Source of the DNA: Tubulinosema ratisbonensis
Taxonomy: Eukaryota > Microsporidia > Tubulinosematidae
Reading direction: 5' to 3'
Assembly: GCA_004000155.1 (NCBI GenBank)
Contig: RCSS01000327.1
Span: 1-24,797, forward strand
DNA: 24,797 bases
Part shown: piece by piece, positions 1-9,714 of the stretch
How positions within the stretch are numbered: position 1 is the stretch's first letter
How the letters are laid out: every line of letters starts with the position of its first letter
Translations under genes and position numbers: made by a program
The notes under the pieces: model-generated
The model's input: the letters and a program-made list of their open reading frames with translations, nothing else
Told to the model about the DNA's origin: nothing
Database searches by the model: none

Positions 1-127
1 ATATAGATTTCCCGTTAGGGAAATCTCCAACAAACTTCCTTAACTTAAAACCAACATCTGTAACCGTATTACATCTCAACCGCGTCTACAATTTTCCGAT
101 CTCAATCTGTTGAGTGTAAGCGGTCAT
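1..127 (-). pseudogene. broken reading frame running off the left edge
   Basis: Reading the minus strand from an ATG at 127-125, one frame stays open to the window edge (about 42 codons) apart from a single TAG at 88-86. The translated tail ends in FVGDFPNGKSI. This stretch is clearly richer in G+C than the AT desert to its right, which suggests former coding sequence. There is no CCC box before the ATG, unlike the intact genes here. The family is not recognised; a mobile-element ORF or a host pseudogene are both possible. If the TAG is a sequencing error it could be the start of an intact gene whose body lies outside the window. Confidence 0.4.
5..26. repeat. perfect 9-bp hairpin
   Basis: Positions 5-13 and 18-26 are perfect reverse complements around a 4-nt loop (GTTA). 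The hairpin lies inside the broken frame at the left edge, so it may be a coding coincidence or part of a mobile-element terminus. Confidence 0.5.
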
Positions 128-1264
128 GCAAAAAATAAACAATAAAATAAGTGTTAGAAACAATTAAAAAACAAGATTTTTATTTTTTTTATAATAATAT
201 AACTCCTGAGTCTAATAAAGATTTGTTAGAGTTATACTTAAAATTTAAAAAAAACTTTAAAATCCATGATAAAAAAGTTTTTTTAAAAGTACATAGCTTT
301 GGTATTTTTTATGATTTATTTATATTGTTAAAAATTTATTTTGACAAAAAAAAGAACAGAGGAGGTTTTCAATTATTAAAATTTCTATAAAATATAATAT
401 CAAAAGCATTCAAGTCTTTATTAAAATCCTAGAGATTTAGCTCTATTGGATTATAAAAGAGACCTAAAAGTATTTAAATTTAATTAAAATTGTAAAACGT
501 GGTTTCTTCGCAATTATTCTTTAAATGCTGTTATAAATTCTTCTTGAATATGACAAAGTTTTATCATCAAACCCTTTTGTTTTCAAGTTACAATTTAAAT
601 ACTTTTTTCAGATGGTAATCAATCAATCCTTCACACAGAACTTCTGTAGGTAGAGAATCGGATAAAAGACCGCATCAATGCGATCCAACTAGAAGTCTTT
701 TACATCAAAATTGGAACTAAATTTTATAATAGATGTATTTTTACTGCGTTAAATCCAAGCTTGGTTTTATTTTGTCTAATTAATGAGCTAGTTTATTAAA
801 TCAGACGATTTTTTACCAATATTAATTTTTTCAATGATTCATACATAATTTTTAATGAGTGTTCAGTTTTTTTTACACGCAAAAACCAAAATAGTTCAAT
901 TTTATTACCAACTCCATTAAATAACATCAAACCATTTTACCCAATGTATAGTTTTAATAATACTTATTTATATTTTTAAAATATTAACAAACCCCTAAAA
1001 GTTATTATATTTAAATTAGAAGTTGGGGTTTTTTCAAAATTGTAGATTGCATCTTAAGAAAGTTGAATGTCATCATATCTACTTTAAAAAACACAATAAA
1101 ATGTAAAAAAGAGGACAGAAAATATAACAAATAGATTTAGGAATAATGCCTATGTAAAAAAACTTTAAACAGATAAAATAAATTACCCAACAAAATAAAT
1201 AATATTTGAAATACTAAAATTAACATTGTTTAAATTATGAAAGAATTTATATTTTATAATAAGC
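128..1264. other. AT-rich spacer with possible decayed coding remnant
   Basis: No intact gene is visible. A GTG-initiated 79-codon frame at 151-390 is low-complexity and unsupported. On the minus strand, roughly 425-740, one frame keeps longer open runs than the surrounding DNA, separated by several stops, with a short less AT-rich stretch around 625-700. It may be a retroelement or gene remnant but matches nothing I can name. Within it, 663-670 (TAAAAGAC) pairs with 695-702 (GTCTTTTA), enclosing the small hairpin CGCAT/ATGCG. Confidence 0.3.
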
Positions 1265-1379
1265 TTCTGTTTTAGAATGCAGTAACAATGAATTAAAAAA
1301 AATAAGAATTTTTAACAATTATAAAATTGAAAAAAACAAATTAATCAAAAACCCTCATTTACTGCATTCTAAAACAGAA
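1265..1379. mobile_element. 115-bp foldback (MITE-like) element
   Basis: The arms 1265-1285 and 1359-1379 are perfect 21-nt reverse complements, beginning TTCTGTTTTAG and containing AATGCAG. They enclose about 73 nt of A-rich filler with no reading frame. The short direct repeat TATAAT lies just outside both ends (1255-1260 and 1383-1388), which could be a target-site duplication, although such a hexamer is common in this composition. A perfect 21-bp arm with several G/C positions is very unlikely by chance. The simplest reading is a small non-autonomous transposon; a long-stem hairpin RNA is the alternative. Confidence 0.6.
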
Positions 1380-1388
1380 ACGTATAAT

Positions 1389-2180
1389 TATTTGCATTTG
1401 AAAAGAAAAGAAAACAAATTTTAACCTAAAATAAAACAAAGTTAGCAAATAAGAAAAAAATAATTTTTTCATCATAAGAGACTAATGAATTTATCAAGGG
1501 ATACTTCTAAAAGGCTTATTAACTATTTAGAAAAAGACCCAAAACTATAAAAACAAATTTGTATCTTATGATGCGGAATCTAAATGATAAAAAGAAACTG
1601 ATTTTTCTATTTATCAGAAAAAGATAATTTTTTTAGTTAATGATAGTCTTTGCTTAAAATTCTGCAAGGTTTTATTTTGATAAATTAGTCCAAATAAAAA
1701 GATATAGATTTCTTGGGTTATTAATAAGCTTGAAGTAAATACGCTATAAGTTTTTTCAATTGTTTATTACTTTACTATGTTAAACTTAAAAAAACAAAGT
1801 TTTGCCGACAAGAAAGTCTTTCCTTAAGTCGATCGAAATGATTTTGTATAATAAGAATTTTAGAACAAACCTTTTTAATTAAAAACCTGATCGCAAATTA
1901 AATAACAAATAAAATGCATCTAAATAATAAGTTTTGCCATTCAAAAAAAGCTTCTTTATTTTTTGAGGGTATTATAATGAAATTTGACATGATTATATAT
2001 TTTTATTAAATGTTCGTTACAAAAAAAGTACTTTACGATGCTTCGGTTGCATTTTTTTGAGTCTAATATTTTGAAATGAATTTTCTATTTGTGGATTTTC
2101 TTCAATTAACATTTTTTATAGTTTATGGACTGTAATTTCGTACGCAAATCTTTTACCATACCTTTAATATATAATATTGT
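1389..2180. other. AT-rich spacer, traces of decayed coding
   Basis: There is no intact gene. On the minus strand an ATG at 2112 opens a 31-codon frame ending at 2017 (it includes NIRLKKMQPKHRKVLF), with coding-like residues and slightly higher G+C than its surroundings. It is probably a fragment of a dead mobile element. Nothing else is recognisable. Confidence 0.25.
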
Positions 2181-2400
2181 TACCTATTATTTTTGTTGCT
2201 TAGGGCTAAAAAATCATAAAAGACCTTTTGCTATGGCTTCTACATAAAATAAAAATACCTAGTCATAAGAAAAATAAAGTAAAATATGTATCTACATAAT
2301 TAGGTATAGCGCAAGATACTGCAAGCCTTTAACAGCTAAATTTCATCATGAATTCTATTAATACCCGAGTCTATCTTATTTTCCAGGTTTTGGTTACAGG
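2181..2400 (+). repeat. dispersed repeat family A, copy 1
   Basis: This is a diverged copy of a roughly 180-230-bp sequence also present at 11741-11920 and 16561-16791, all in the same orientation. Shared blocks include TTGTTG-TTAGGG near 2196, TTTTGCTATGGCTTCTA near 2226, and a TATAGCGCAAGATACTGCAAG block near 2308-2328. Copies 1 and 3 also share the 3' part (ATTCTATT…CGAGTCTAT…CAGG-TTTGGT). No intact coding frame is present. Confidence 0.65.
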
Positions 2401-3182
2401 AGATTTTACCTATTCACTTGAAAAACATACGGTAAAAATGCTTTTTTTACAACAACTTAAACATCTTCTAATCTTTTTTTAATTTAAAAAAGATTACACA
2501 TGGCAATAAAAATATTTTTGCGGTTTAAATTTTAATCATTTAACACAACTTCAAGAATCATTAAAATAAACTACTAAAATAGCAACCTTGAAAGTTACTA
2601 ATATCAACCAAAAAATGTTTTTAAATTTTATGAAAATTATAACATTGTGGTTACTATTATAAAACCAGAATAACATGTGAAATATTAATCAGTGGGGTAT
2701 AATTCATTTTTAATGTTTGCAGGGATCTTATCAAATTTGAGAAATATTATTTTTAAATAAATTTTATATGCATAAAAATAGATAAATTTTTGACATTTGA
2801 CTGTTTTGCTTAGTTTTGAATCATAGAACTAATGTTTATTTATAATATAAATAAATTTATGATTTCTATTTTTAAAATAAACTCAAAGTCTTTATGAAAA
2901 ATTCGACATTGCTACTTTCATTTTTAGTATAATTAACATTTTTAAACTTATTGTTTGATGGAAAAAATCGTTATAAAGAAAATAATATTTTTACATTTAC
3001 ATGACCTGTAAAACCATGTGTTTTTACAACAAATGAATTAATTAGAAATTTTTAAAAATACAAGCTCCAGACTTATTATTTAAACGTGTAGTTATAATGT
3101 AAATAATACATTTAACATTAAATTTTGTCAAGAATATCTTTATTAATATACTAATACTAATCGTTCTTCCTTGTTAAATAAC
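2401..3182. other. AT-rich spacer
   Basis: No gene is visible. There is an AT-only hairpin at 2470-2495 (AATCTTTTTT paired with AAAAAAGATT). The remainder is homopolymer-rich with dense stops in all frames. Confidence 0.5.
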
Positions 3183-3272
3183 TTAATCATGGTAGCGAGG
3201 ATATATTAAATTTTCTGAATAAAGGTTAGTTGAGGTTCTTTCTTCCTTGAACGTTTTCTTCTTGTTGATCAT
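3183..3272 (-). CDS. possible 29-aa microprotein or gene fragment with CCCC box
   Basis: An ATG at 3272 is immediately preceded on the minus strand by TTTTTACCCC (CCCC at 3276-3273), the same start box as the real genes here, with no gap. It opens a 29-codon charged frame (starts MINKKKTFKEERTS, ends IYPRYHD) closed by TAA at 3185-3183. The stretch is less AT-rich than its surroundings. No family is recognised. It could be a genuine microprotein, the 5' remnant of a decayed gene, or a gene truncated by a frameshift; a second short ATG frame starts at 3190 just downstream. The evidence is the box and local composition only. Confidence 0.25.
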   Translation of the reverse strand: MINKKKTFKEERTSTNLYSENLIYPRYHD

Positions 3273-3276
3273 GGGG

Positions 3277-3981
3277 TAAAAAGTTTTATGATTTATATTT
3301 ATTCAGTTAAATGTATGATTTCGTAAGACTAAAATTTGGATGTTTAAGAATATATGAAAGATAAATTTAGCGAAGCAAAAGATTTCAATTTTTGAATTTT
3401 TTATTTAAAAACACAGTTATAAACTTAAAAAATAGTTTATTTTTACATTAACAATATAGAAATCGTATCAATTTTGTAAAAATAAAATAAAAATTGTATA
3501 AAAATTTTAAACTTATACACCTATTCAACTATCTCTTCAATATAATTCAATTATAAAAAAGTAAATTTTTGACCAATAAAAACAAGTATATGTTTTTTTT
3601 ATTTTTACAAAATATTTTGTATTTATAAGAAACTTTAACATAGATAGTTTATTGACTTAAAACCATAAATATAATTTTTTTTAAAATAAAAATAATTACA
3701 TCTTCATATTGTTTATGTTATAATTTAATAAAATAAAAATTTAACAAGTATACTTAAATTTGACATCTTTTAATTTTAATAGTTAAGTTTTGTTAAATAT
3801 TTGTCTTCAAATTACTGTCATTTATTTGTTTATCATAAAAAATTACTTTATTAACACAAATATATTTTGATTTATTAAGGTTATAAATAAAAGAAAAACC
3901 ATAAAATATTTTAAAAGAAAAATTAGAATAAAATTAATTCATACAATTTAATTAGGTAATTTCTTTATATCATAGCATAAA
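3277..3981. other. AT-rich spacer
   Basis: Nothing recognisable is present. The stretch is extremely AT-rich with frequent A/T homopolymers and stops in all six frames. It lies between the possible microprotein and the 3' end of the small gene at 3982-4256. Confidence 0.5.
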
Positions 3982-4256
3982 TTAAGCATAATCTCTAAAG
4001 TAATCTTTTAAAGTTTTTCTTAAATCACTGTGCTCCATTTTAAAATACTTTGTATCAATTCTTTTAAAAGAATCATCAATCTTCTTTAGCTTTGTACTTT
4101 GCATAAAGCTGTTAATCTCTTTTTCTATTGTCATATACTCTTCTGAGTTGAGAATTACTATGGCTAATTCTTCATAGGAAATGTTATTGTATATTTCTTT
4201 AATATCATTTTTAAGGTCATATNCTGANNNTNANTTNNNTCTGTAAATAGTGACAT
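3982..4256 (-). CDS. small hypothetical protein, about 91 aa, frame obscured by ambiguous bases
   Basis: An ATG at 4256 is directly preceded by CCCC (4260-4257), the start box of this genome. It encodes MSLFT and then enters a patch of Ns (about 4223-4240). After the patch, an 81-codon frame with no stop runs from 4227 to TAA at 3984-3982. That part includes DLKNDIKEIYNN, ISYEELAIVI and LRKTLKDYFRDYA and is charged and probably all-helical. The ATG frame and the downstream frame differ by one base across the Ns, so the N patch probably hides a one-base miscall; a true frameshift is less likely. It has no signal peptide or membrane segment. The family is not recognised. Eighty-one stop-free codons in such AT-rich DNA plus the start box make this a real gene. 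Confidence 0.75.
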
Positions 4257-4260
4257 GGGG
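4257..4260 (-). promoter_or_regulatory. CCCC start box of the small gene
   Basis: CCCC on the minus strand abuts the ATG at 4256 with no gap. It supports the choice of start for the gene hidden by the Ns. Confidence 0.65.
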
Positions 4261-5863
4261 TGCTGTTAATTTTTCTTTAAATTATTTTTCTTTATAGTTC
4301 TAAGATTTTAAATCATCTAGATTAAATTTAAAGGATCATATTAACAATTAAATTAATTAATTTTCAAATTAGATTTTGACATTCTCCTTCCGAAAATAGA
4401 AAATTAATTAATTTATAATTCTTAGATTATTATTTTGATCAAAATAAATAAATTAAGATTAATTAAAGTAATTAAGTATGATTCAGCTATCTTAAAGGCT
4501 TAAAAATCTTACAACCCCTCTTTTAATAAGCAAATTATTAAAAACTTTTACAACCTTGAAGCTTTAAATTATAACTATATAAAGAAGAAAATAAGTTATG
4601 TTGGTAATAATTTATTTTTTTTTGTGTCTAGAATGATTTATTTTTCAGTATTATGTGTTTCCACTTCATAAATTATAAAAAAATTTGAATGTGCTTTTTT
4701 ATATTTTTGGTTGAGTTCAATTTTAAAGTAAGTGTAGTATACTTGTTAGAATATTTTTCTCTAAAAATTTTTACTTTTAAACAATTTTTCTTTCCTTAAT
4801 TTTCTATCTTAAAAAATTAGCATTTGTGAGAATAATAAGGAAAAAAACTATTAACATACATATAGGAGAAAAGAAAATTTTCTTATTTTTATAAATTTTT
4901 GATTTTAGAAGACAAGCTTGCTATATTTTTTAAATGAGTTGATTGACCATGTTTTTAAAATTGTATTTTTATTTCTGCTCCTTATTTTTAAAATATTGTA
5001 TAATAATACAATAATTACTAAAAACGTCTTCAAGAATTGAGAAATTACATTTATTTGATTGCTTTAATCCATAGACCGCACTAATAGAAAAAACATTGTA
5101 AATAGTAATCATAAAATTATATGTGTTTTTAGTGATAATAAACAATATAGCTTATTATATCAGACTTTTCTTATGTTTAAGTAAATTCAATATAAATAAA
5201 TGAATTAAAATTTAGTAGGTGTGTATTATACATCATATGCTTTTACTTATAAATTATTGAGCTTAATATAAATACTTTATGATATGCTTTCTGCATGGGT
5301 ATATTTTTTTAGCAATGAAAAAATTAAAAAAGTGGATAGAAAAATAATGATCATTTATTTTATATTCTGATACATTCATATCTTTGTAATTTTACATTAC
5401 AAAAACACCCGTAAAATAAACACACAAGAAAAAAGCGAAATTAAATGATTTTTGTAAAAATGTAGAATATAATTTTTTGTTGCTTATTTGTAATATCAAA
5501 TTAATATCCTATGAAAAGTAGTAATTTATCTAATATCTAAATAGAAAAAAATTTACCCAAATATTAAAAAAACTTTTCTAGCGTGTTTATTTATTGCGAC
5601 TTTTTAAAAGATTCGCCAACCAAAATAAACTCTTTAAATCTTGAAAATGAATCTTAATTCAAGATCTTCTAAACATCTTTTTAATTATGTTACAACAAAA
5701 ATTAAATATGTGTTTTAACTATAATGAAAAGATGCTATTACTTTTTTATTATTTGGCTATACAGAACTTTTTTAGTTTTTTACTTTTTTTTTCTAAAATA
5801 TTTTCACCATTAAAATGCTGCAATTTTGTCATTACTTTGTCTAATAAGTATAATCATAGTAAT
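4261..5863. other. AT-rich spacer with 15-bp inverted repeat
   Basis: No convincing gene is present. Positions 4351-4365 and 4399-4413 are perfect 15-nt reverse complements (AATTAATTAATTTTC) around a 33-nt loop; the low complexity of the arms reduces their significance. A 75-codon ATG frame at 5687-5914 ends inside the left terminal repeat of the Merlin element and is judged spurious. The rest is homopolymer-rich filler. Confidence 0.45.
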
Positions 5864-5871
5864 GTACTATT

Positions 5872-5912
5872 CGGCACTTGTCCAGTTATCCTCACACCAA
5901 GGGTTGGGGATT
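5872..5912. repeat. left terminal inverted repeat of the Merlin element
   Basis: It pairs with 6961-6999. Shared blocks in order from the outer end are GGCACTT, TCCAGTT, CC-CA, ACCAAGGGTT and GGATT. Confidence 0.8.
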
Positions 5913-5979
5913 GAAAATAAATTAAATTAAATATAAAGTTCAATAAAAAAATAAATTATAATTTAATAAAAGCTATAAT

Positions 5980-6840
5980 TCAAAATTTATTATTGAATGA
6001 ATAGAATTCCTTAATATGATCACTAATTTTTTTAAAACTTTTTTTATGTCTCCGGCGCCACATAAAAGTTGTTCTGTGTGTATTATACCGCTCCTTATTC
6101 ACTTGTTTTAACTTCTGCCATACTGGTTTAATATAATTTGCATAAGCTCCTGTAAGCGGATCAACAAAATTTTCCTCATGACTCACAATATGACGAGTAT
6201 AATCAAGATTATTTAAATGATTATAGCATGAAAATCCGCTAAGTTGTGGTTCCAGGAAGCACAAATCGAGGAATGTCTTCTTCAAGGGTTTCATGTGTTT
6301 TGTAAAGGATAAGGATTATTTTACCATATGCTAGATTATTGTAATACATCCCTAGAATCCAACATTCTCTAACAAAATGAGCAATGTGATATTTTCTTTA
6401 GTCCGGATAGCTTTCATTTATTTAAATATTGCTATCTTGTCCACCTAACAACACAGGATTATTGATAAAGTGTATAAAAAACATTTCTCTTATAAAGTTT
6501 AACCATTCTACGATTGTTTGTCTGAAATTGATTTTCAATTCATGAAACAGGTTATCAATATCAACTTCACCACGTAAAAATTAATAATAAGCAATATAAT
6601 AGTGCAAATTAGAAGATACTAGTTTTAAAAAGACTGTTCTTAGGAATAGAAATTTCTTTCCGGCAATTTTTCAAAGGACACTGAAAATAAATTTCTTTAT
6701 TTTTTCTGCCACTTCTTGTTTAGAGTCATATCCGCATCGCAACTACGTATTTTGGCTATCTGTAATAACCTATGTTGTTAAGCAAAGATAGTGGCTGCTT
6801 GTTTTGTTGGTATTTGATAAAGAAGTTTGGCAAATGTAAT
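5980..6840 (-). pseudogene. Merlin-family transposase, multiply broken
   Basis: Minus-strand translation recovers the full order of a Merlin/ISXO2-like transposase over about 285 codons, close to family length. It contains an N-terminal zinc-ribbon part (IRSCDADMTL about 6720-6750; QCPLKNCRKEISIPKNSLF about 6630-6683), a helical linker (RQTIVEWLNFI about 6490-6525), and a DDE region (NPVLLGG about 6440-6462; SHEENFVDPLTGAYANYIKPVW, in two pieces, within 6108-6177). It is interrupted by in-frame stops at 6780-6778, 6583-6581, 6424-6422 and 6400-6398, by frame changes near 6620-6710, and by a one-base shift near 6240-6255. The only intact ATG frame is the last 104 codons (6294-5980). The acidic catalytic positions also look changed: INE where IDE is usual, SGF where SDG/SDEW is usual, and IKPVW where IE..W is usual. 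It is not functional. Confidence 0.85.
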
Positions 6841-6960
6841 ATTTTATATAGTTAAACCTAATATATTATTTTATATTTATATTATTATTCAGATTTTCAT
6901 ATTAATATATTAATTATGTTATATTTTTTTGAGTTAAATATTTAATAAAATTTATTTTAA

Positions 6961-6999
6961 AATCCTAACCCTTGGTATGGGTAAACTGGAAAAGTGCCA
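6961..6999. repeat. right terminal inverted repeat of the Merlin element
   Basis: This is the reverse complement of the left end at 5872-5912. It is followed at 7000-7007 by the second copy of the direct repeat GTACTAT(C/T). A small palindrome (CTATCTA-TAA-TAGATAG, 7003-7019) lies at the insertion site. Confidence 0.8.
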
Positions 7000-7007
7000 G
7001 TACTATC

Positions 7008-8271
7008 TATAATAGATAGGTAAGTCAACAGCTAATGTTTTAATAAAAAAGGGTTTAATTATATTTTGAAATTGCTTGAGGTAGAAAAATACAGAAAACC
7101 CTGCCAATAATCGACTAAGACTTTAATTTACTAGGATAAAGCTTGTTGTTAATTAAAGAATGTCAAACTGCATTAAGCCAAAAGAAAAAAAAATAAGCAT
7201 ATCTTTTTTGAGATGGTTAAATTCAATTAAAATATTATATACAACTTCATCAACTATTGAAAGCGAGCCAACAAATAAATCGTGGTGACAAATTTTATTA
7301 AACCTTTTCAATATTCAAAAAACTGAATTGTTTCTATAATATTGTTATCTAAACGAGGGTGCTTACGACTTTTCTTGTTTACACAATTTTAACTAAGACG
7401 GGACACCATTAGAAGTTATTCTTTTCTTGTTTTAGCATAAATATCTTGACAAAATTTGAGTTTTTTTTTTGTTTTTATAAAAATATAAATAATTTTTAAT
7501 TCATTAAAGAACAAAATATAAATTAGTAATCTATGCCAAATCATTTGACTTCTTACTACCGTTATTTTGCTAAAATATATATTTATTTTGAAGTTTCTTT
7601 ATTATGAAAAAAATAGGCAAAAAAATTCACTCTTAAATTTTACTTTCATAGTGCTAAATTTTTTAATTGCTCCATATTTATATAGCTTATCCGGTTCCTA
7701 CTTGTTTTAAAAAAACTAAAAAAAACTCAAAATTTTTTTAATTCTTAAAATTTAAGTTTATCTTTATCAAAATAATGCTTTAAATATTTTTTTTCTTTTT
7801 TTTTAAAAAAGGCTTTTTTTAGATAGATGTCATAAAAATTATTTGATTTTTTAAAATTTTAGAAAATATTAAAACGATTGCTAGCGATGAAAACAAATAA
7901 AATTAAGTTTTTAGTCATAAAACGTATGTATCAAATATAGTATTGTTATATTGAATCTTTGACAAAATTAAATATACAGAATAAACAAATTAATCTCATA
8001 GGGAAAACACCTTATTAATTTTTTTTTCTTTTTAAAGTGGGTATTTTTAAATAAAATGGCATAGGTTAATTTATAAAAAAATTTATATATTAAAATGATT
8101 ATCAACTTTTTAAGAACATTAAAGTCTGTCTATTTCTTAATATAAAAATTATTTAAAAAGAATTAAAATACAAATTGTATCATTAACTTGTTTCAATGTG
8201 TAATATAATATATCTTTAAAATAATTCGTTTTTATAAAAAAGCCTTTTGTTATCTTCTCATATTCTTAGAT
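7008..8271. other. AT-rich spacer, possible decayed element
   Basis: There is no intact gene. Around 7250-7440 the sequence is less AT-rich, and the minus strand carries short open runs (for example KKSRKHPRLDNNIIETIQFF about 7310-7370) broken by stops. They could be a remnant of a transposase or other gene but are not assignable. A 17-codon CCC-led frame at 7946-7999 is too short to support. Confidence 0.3.
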
Positions 8272-8556
8272 TTAAAATTTTTTGTCGATAAAGGATGGAA
8301 AACACATACAAATATCTTTTGATGTATCTTCTATACATACTATAAAATACATATTCGATGGGAAACATGATGTATCATATGTTCTTATATAACCAATTAA
8401 ATCCTATTTTAAACTGTCCTGAGGAAATGGGGCTCATTTTTAAAAATAAATCTTTAATATAATATTTCCATCTGTTTCAAAATAAAGATATAAACAAGAT
8501 GTGTCATATTTGTACTTTAGCACTCCCCAGAAACGTTCCAAGATTTTTATCGAATT
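8272..8556 (-). pseudogene. decayed protein-coding sequence, family unknown
   Basis: One minus-strand frame from 8556 to TAA at 8274-8272 spans 94 sense positions with only three internal stops (8436-8434, 8430-8428 and 8406-8404) in DNA where roughly nine would be expected. The residues look coding: SIKILERFWGVLKYKYDTSC at the start and a 43-codon open run near the end with YIRTYDTSCFPSNMYFIVC. YDTSC occurs twice, about 60 codons apart. There is no start codon with a CCC box, and a TGA at 8559-8557 closes the 5' side. It may be a host pseudogene or transposon remnant. Confidence is limited because no homologous family is recognised. Confidence 0.35.
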
Positions 8557-9703
8557 TCATATAAAACATTTGATTCAAATTTATGAGTTAAGTTTAACGA
8601 GTTGCTTAAAAAATAATTATATTTGTTCTGCATGCTAATTAATTTATAGCCAAATTTTGTAAAAAAATATAAAATTATAATGGTAAAATATAAAAAAATG
8701 AACAATTTGTAAAACTGAAAGTTATAAAATATTCCTTAAAATGTTATATTTTATTGTCGTATGCTTCTCCCTAAAAATGTTTCTTCATAGTTTAATTAAA
8801 GTATAGTATATTAATATTTTACAGAACTTATCATATTTTCGCCCTTTTCATTATATATTCTTTTTCTCAAAAACTTGATCAATAATGAAATGTTTTGACA
8901 TTTAATATTCCAAAAAAAAACTTGATACAATCATTACAAAGATAAAAGTTTTTTATATATCGATATGGTATTCAAATCAAATTAATAAACAGAAAAGTAG
9001 TTTATTTATTTTGAAAACTTCAATCACTATATTTATAATAACAACTTTAAACTCTTTTTTTTATTATATTAAATTTAAAATTCTAAAAAAATTTTGTATA
9101 TTCTAATTTATAACGTTTTTTTAATTTTTGTAGAGAAAACGCAAATTATCAACAAATAGCATATTTTTTGAATGTAATTACGCGATTATACCATAAAATT
9201 TGTAGAAATAAGCGTATTTTTTAAATATGTAATAAAAATTTACAAAGATTTTAATGTGCTAGTTTTCAAATTAAAACATTATGTAATTGATCTTAATTTG
9301 TTATCTTAAAAATAAATTAACATATTGTTTTGAAGTGTTGAAAATTTTGTTTATATTCTATATGAAATATTCAAATAATTACAGCATAATATTTCTATCA
9401 AATTTTAGCAAAAACAACCCTTTTTACAATATTACAAATAAAATATCTTTTAAAGTAAATTAACTCTATTTAATTTTATTAAAGCTTGGCGCTTAATTAA
9501 AAATATAAATTCTTTAGTTTATAAAATCATCTAAATAAATTCCAAGAATCATTAATGATTAAACCAACTCATACATAAATAATATTAAAAAGCGGCAAAA
9601 CTCATGAATAGAAATATGAGATCATCTTAAAAATAAGTATTATTATAGATTATCAATCATGTATTAATTCTTAGACGACTTCAAAACTATTTAAACTCCC
9701 TTA
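8557..9703. other. AT-rich spacer
   Basis: No gene or clear repeat is visible. The stretch is very AT-rich with homopolymers and becomes sharply less AT-rich at the promoter of the next gene near 9670-9710. Confidence 0.5.
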
Positions 9704-9707
9704 CCCC
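9704..9707 (+). promoter_or_regulatory. CCCC start box of the 375-aa orphan
   Basis: TTACCCCTGAAATC lies directly before the ATG at 9715, with 7 nt between CCCC and ATG. It supports this ATG as the true start. A second CCC (ACTCCC) lies just upstream. Confidence 0.65.
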
Positions 9708-9714
9708 TGAAATC

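Larger units (their letters stand above)
5864..7007. mobile_element. Merlin-type (IS1016/ISXO2-related) DNA transposon with TIRs and target-site duplication, inactive
   Basis: The element body is 5872-6999 (1128 bp). Its ends are imperfect inverted repeats of about 40 nt: 5872-5912 against the reverse complement of 6961-6999, about 33 of 41 aligned columns identical, sharing GGCACTT, TCCAGTT and ACCAAGGGTT. Flanking 8-bp direct repeats GTACTATT (5864-5871) and GTACTATC (7000-7007) look like a target-site duplication; 8-9 bp is the size known for Merlin. Between the ends lies a decayed minus-strand transposase of the DDE_Tnp_IS1595 type. Merlin elements are known from microsporidia. The element is essentially full-length but cannot encode its own transposase. 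Confidence 0.85.

Noticed and set aside
1..32. LTR end (CTCCAACA ending in CA)
   Set aside because: No primer-binding site, partner repeat or second LTR is visible; the bases read better as part of a coding frame.
151..390. 79-codon frame starting at GTG
   Set aside because: Non-ATG start, no start box, K/F/L-rich composition expected from AT-rich DNA.
991..1030. AAACCCC / GGGGTTT inverted pair followed by T-run, like a bacterial terminator
   Set aside because: The loop is long, no gene ends there, and the window is eukaryotic.
2181..2400. tRNA gene or tRNA-derived SINE from the TAGCGCAAGATACTGCAAG block
   Set aside because: No acceptor stem, anticodon arm or B box can be drawn; kept only as a possibility for the repeat's origin.
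5243..5296. CCC directly before an ATG with a 17-codon minus-strand frame
   Set aside because: Too short and without coding character; a chance box is plausible.
5687..5914. 75-codon ATG frame on the plus strand
   Set aside because: Its last codons are the left terminal repeat of the Merlin element, it has no CCC box, and its residues are F/L-rich low complexity.
7946..7999. CCCT before an ATG with a 17-codon hydrophobic minus-strand frame
   Set aside because: Too short to support as a gene.
8300..8400. Possible fourth copy of repeat family A (CTTCTATACAT…AAATACATATT…GAAACAT)
   Set aside because: The match is short and scattered, and the stretch is better explained as part of the decayed frame.
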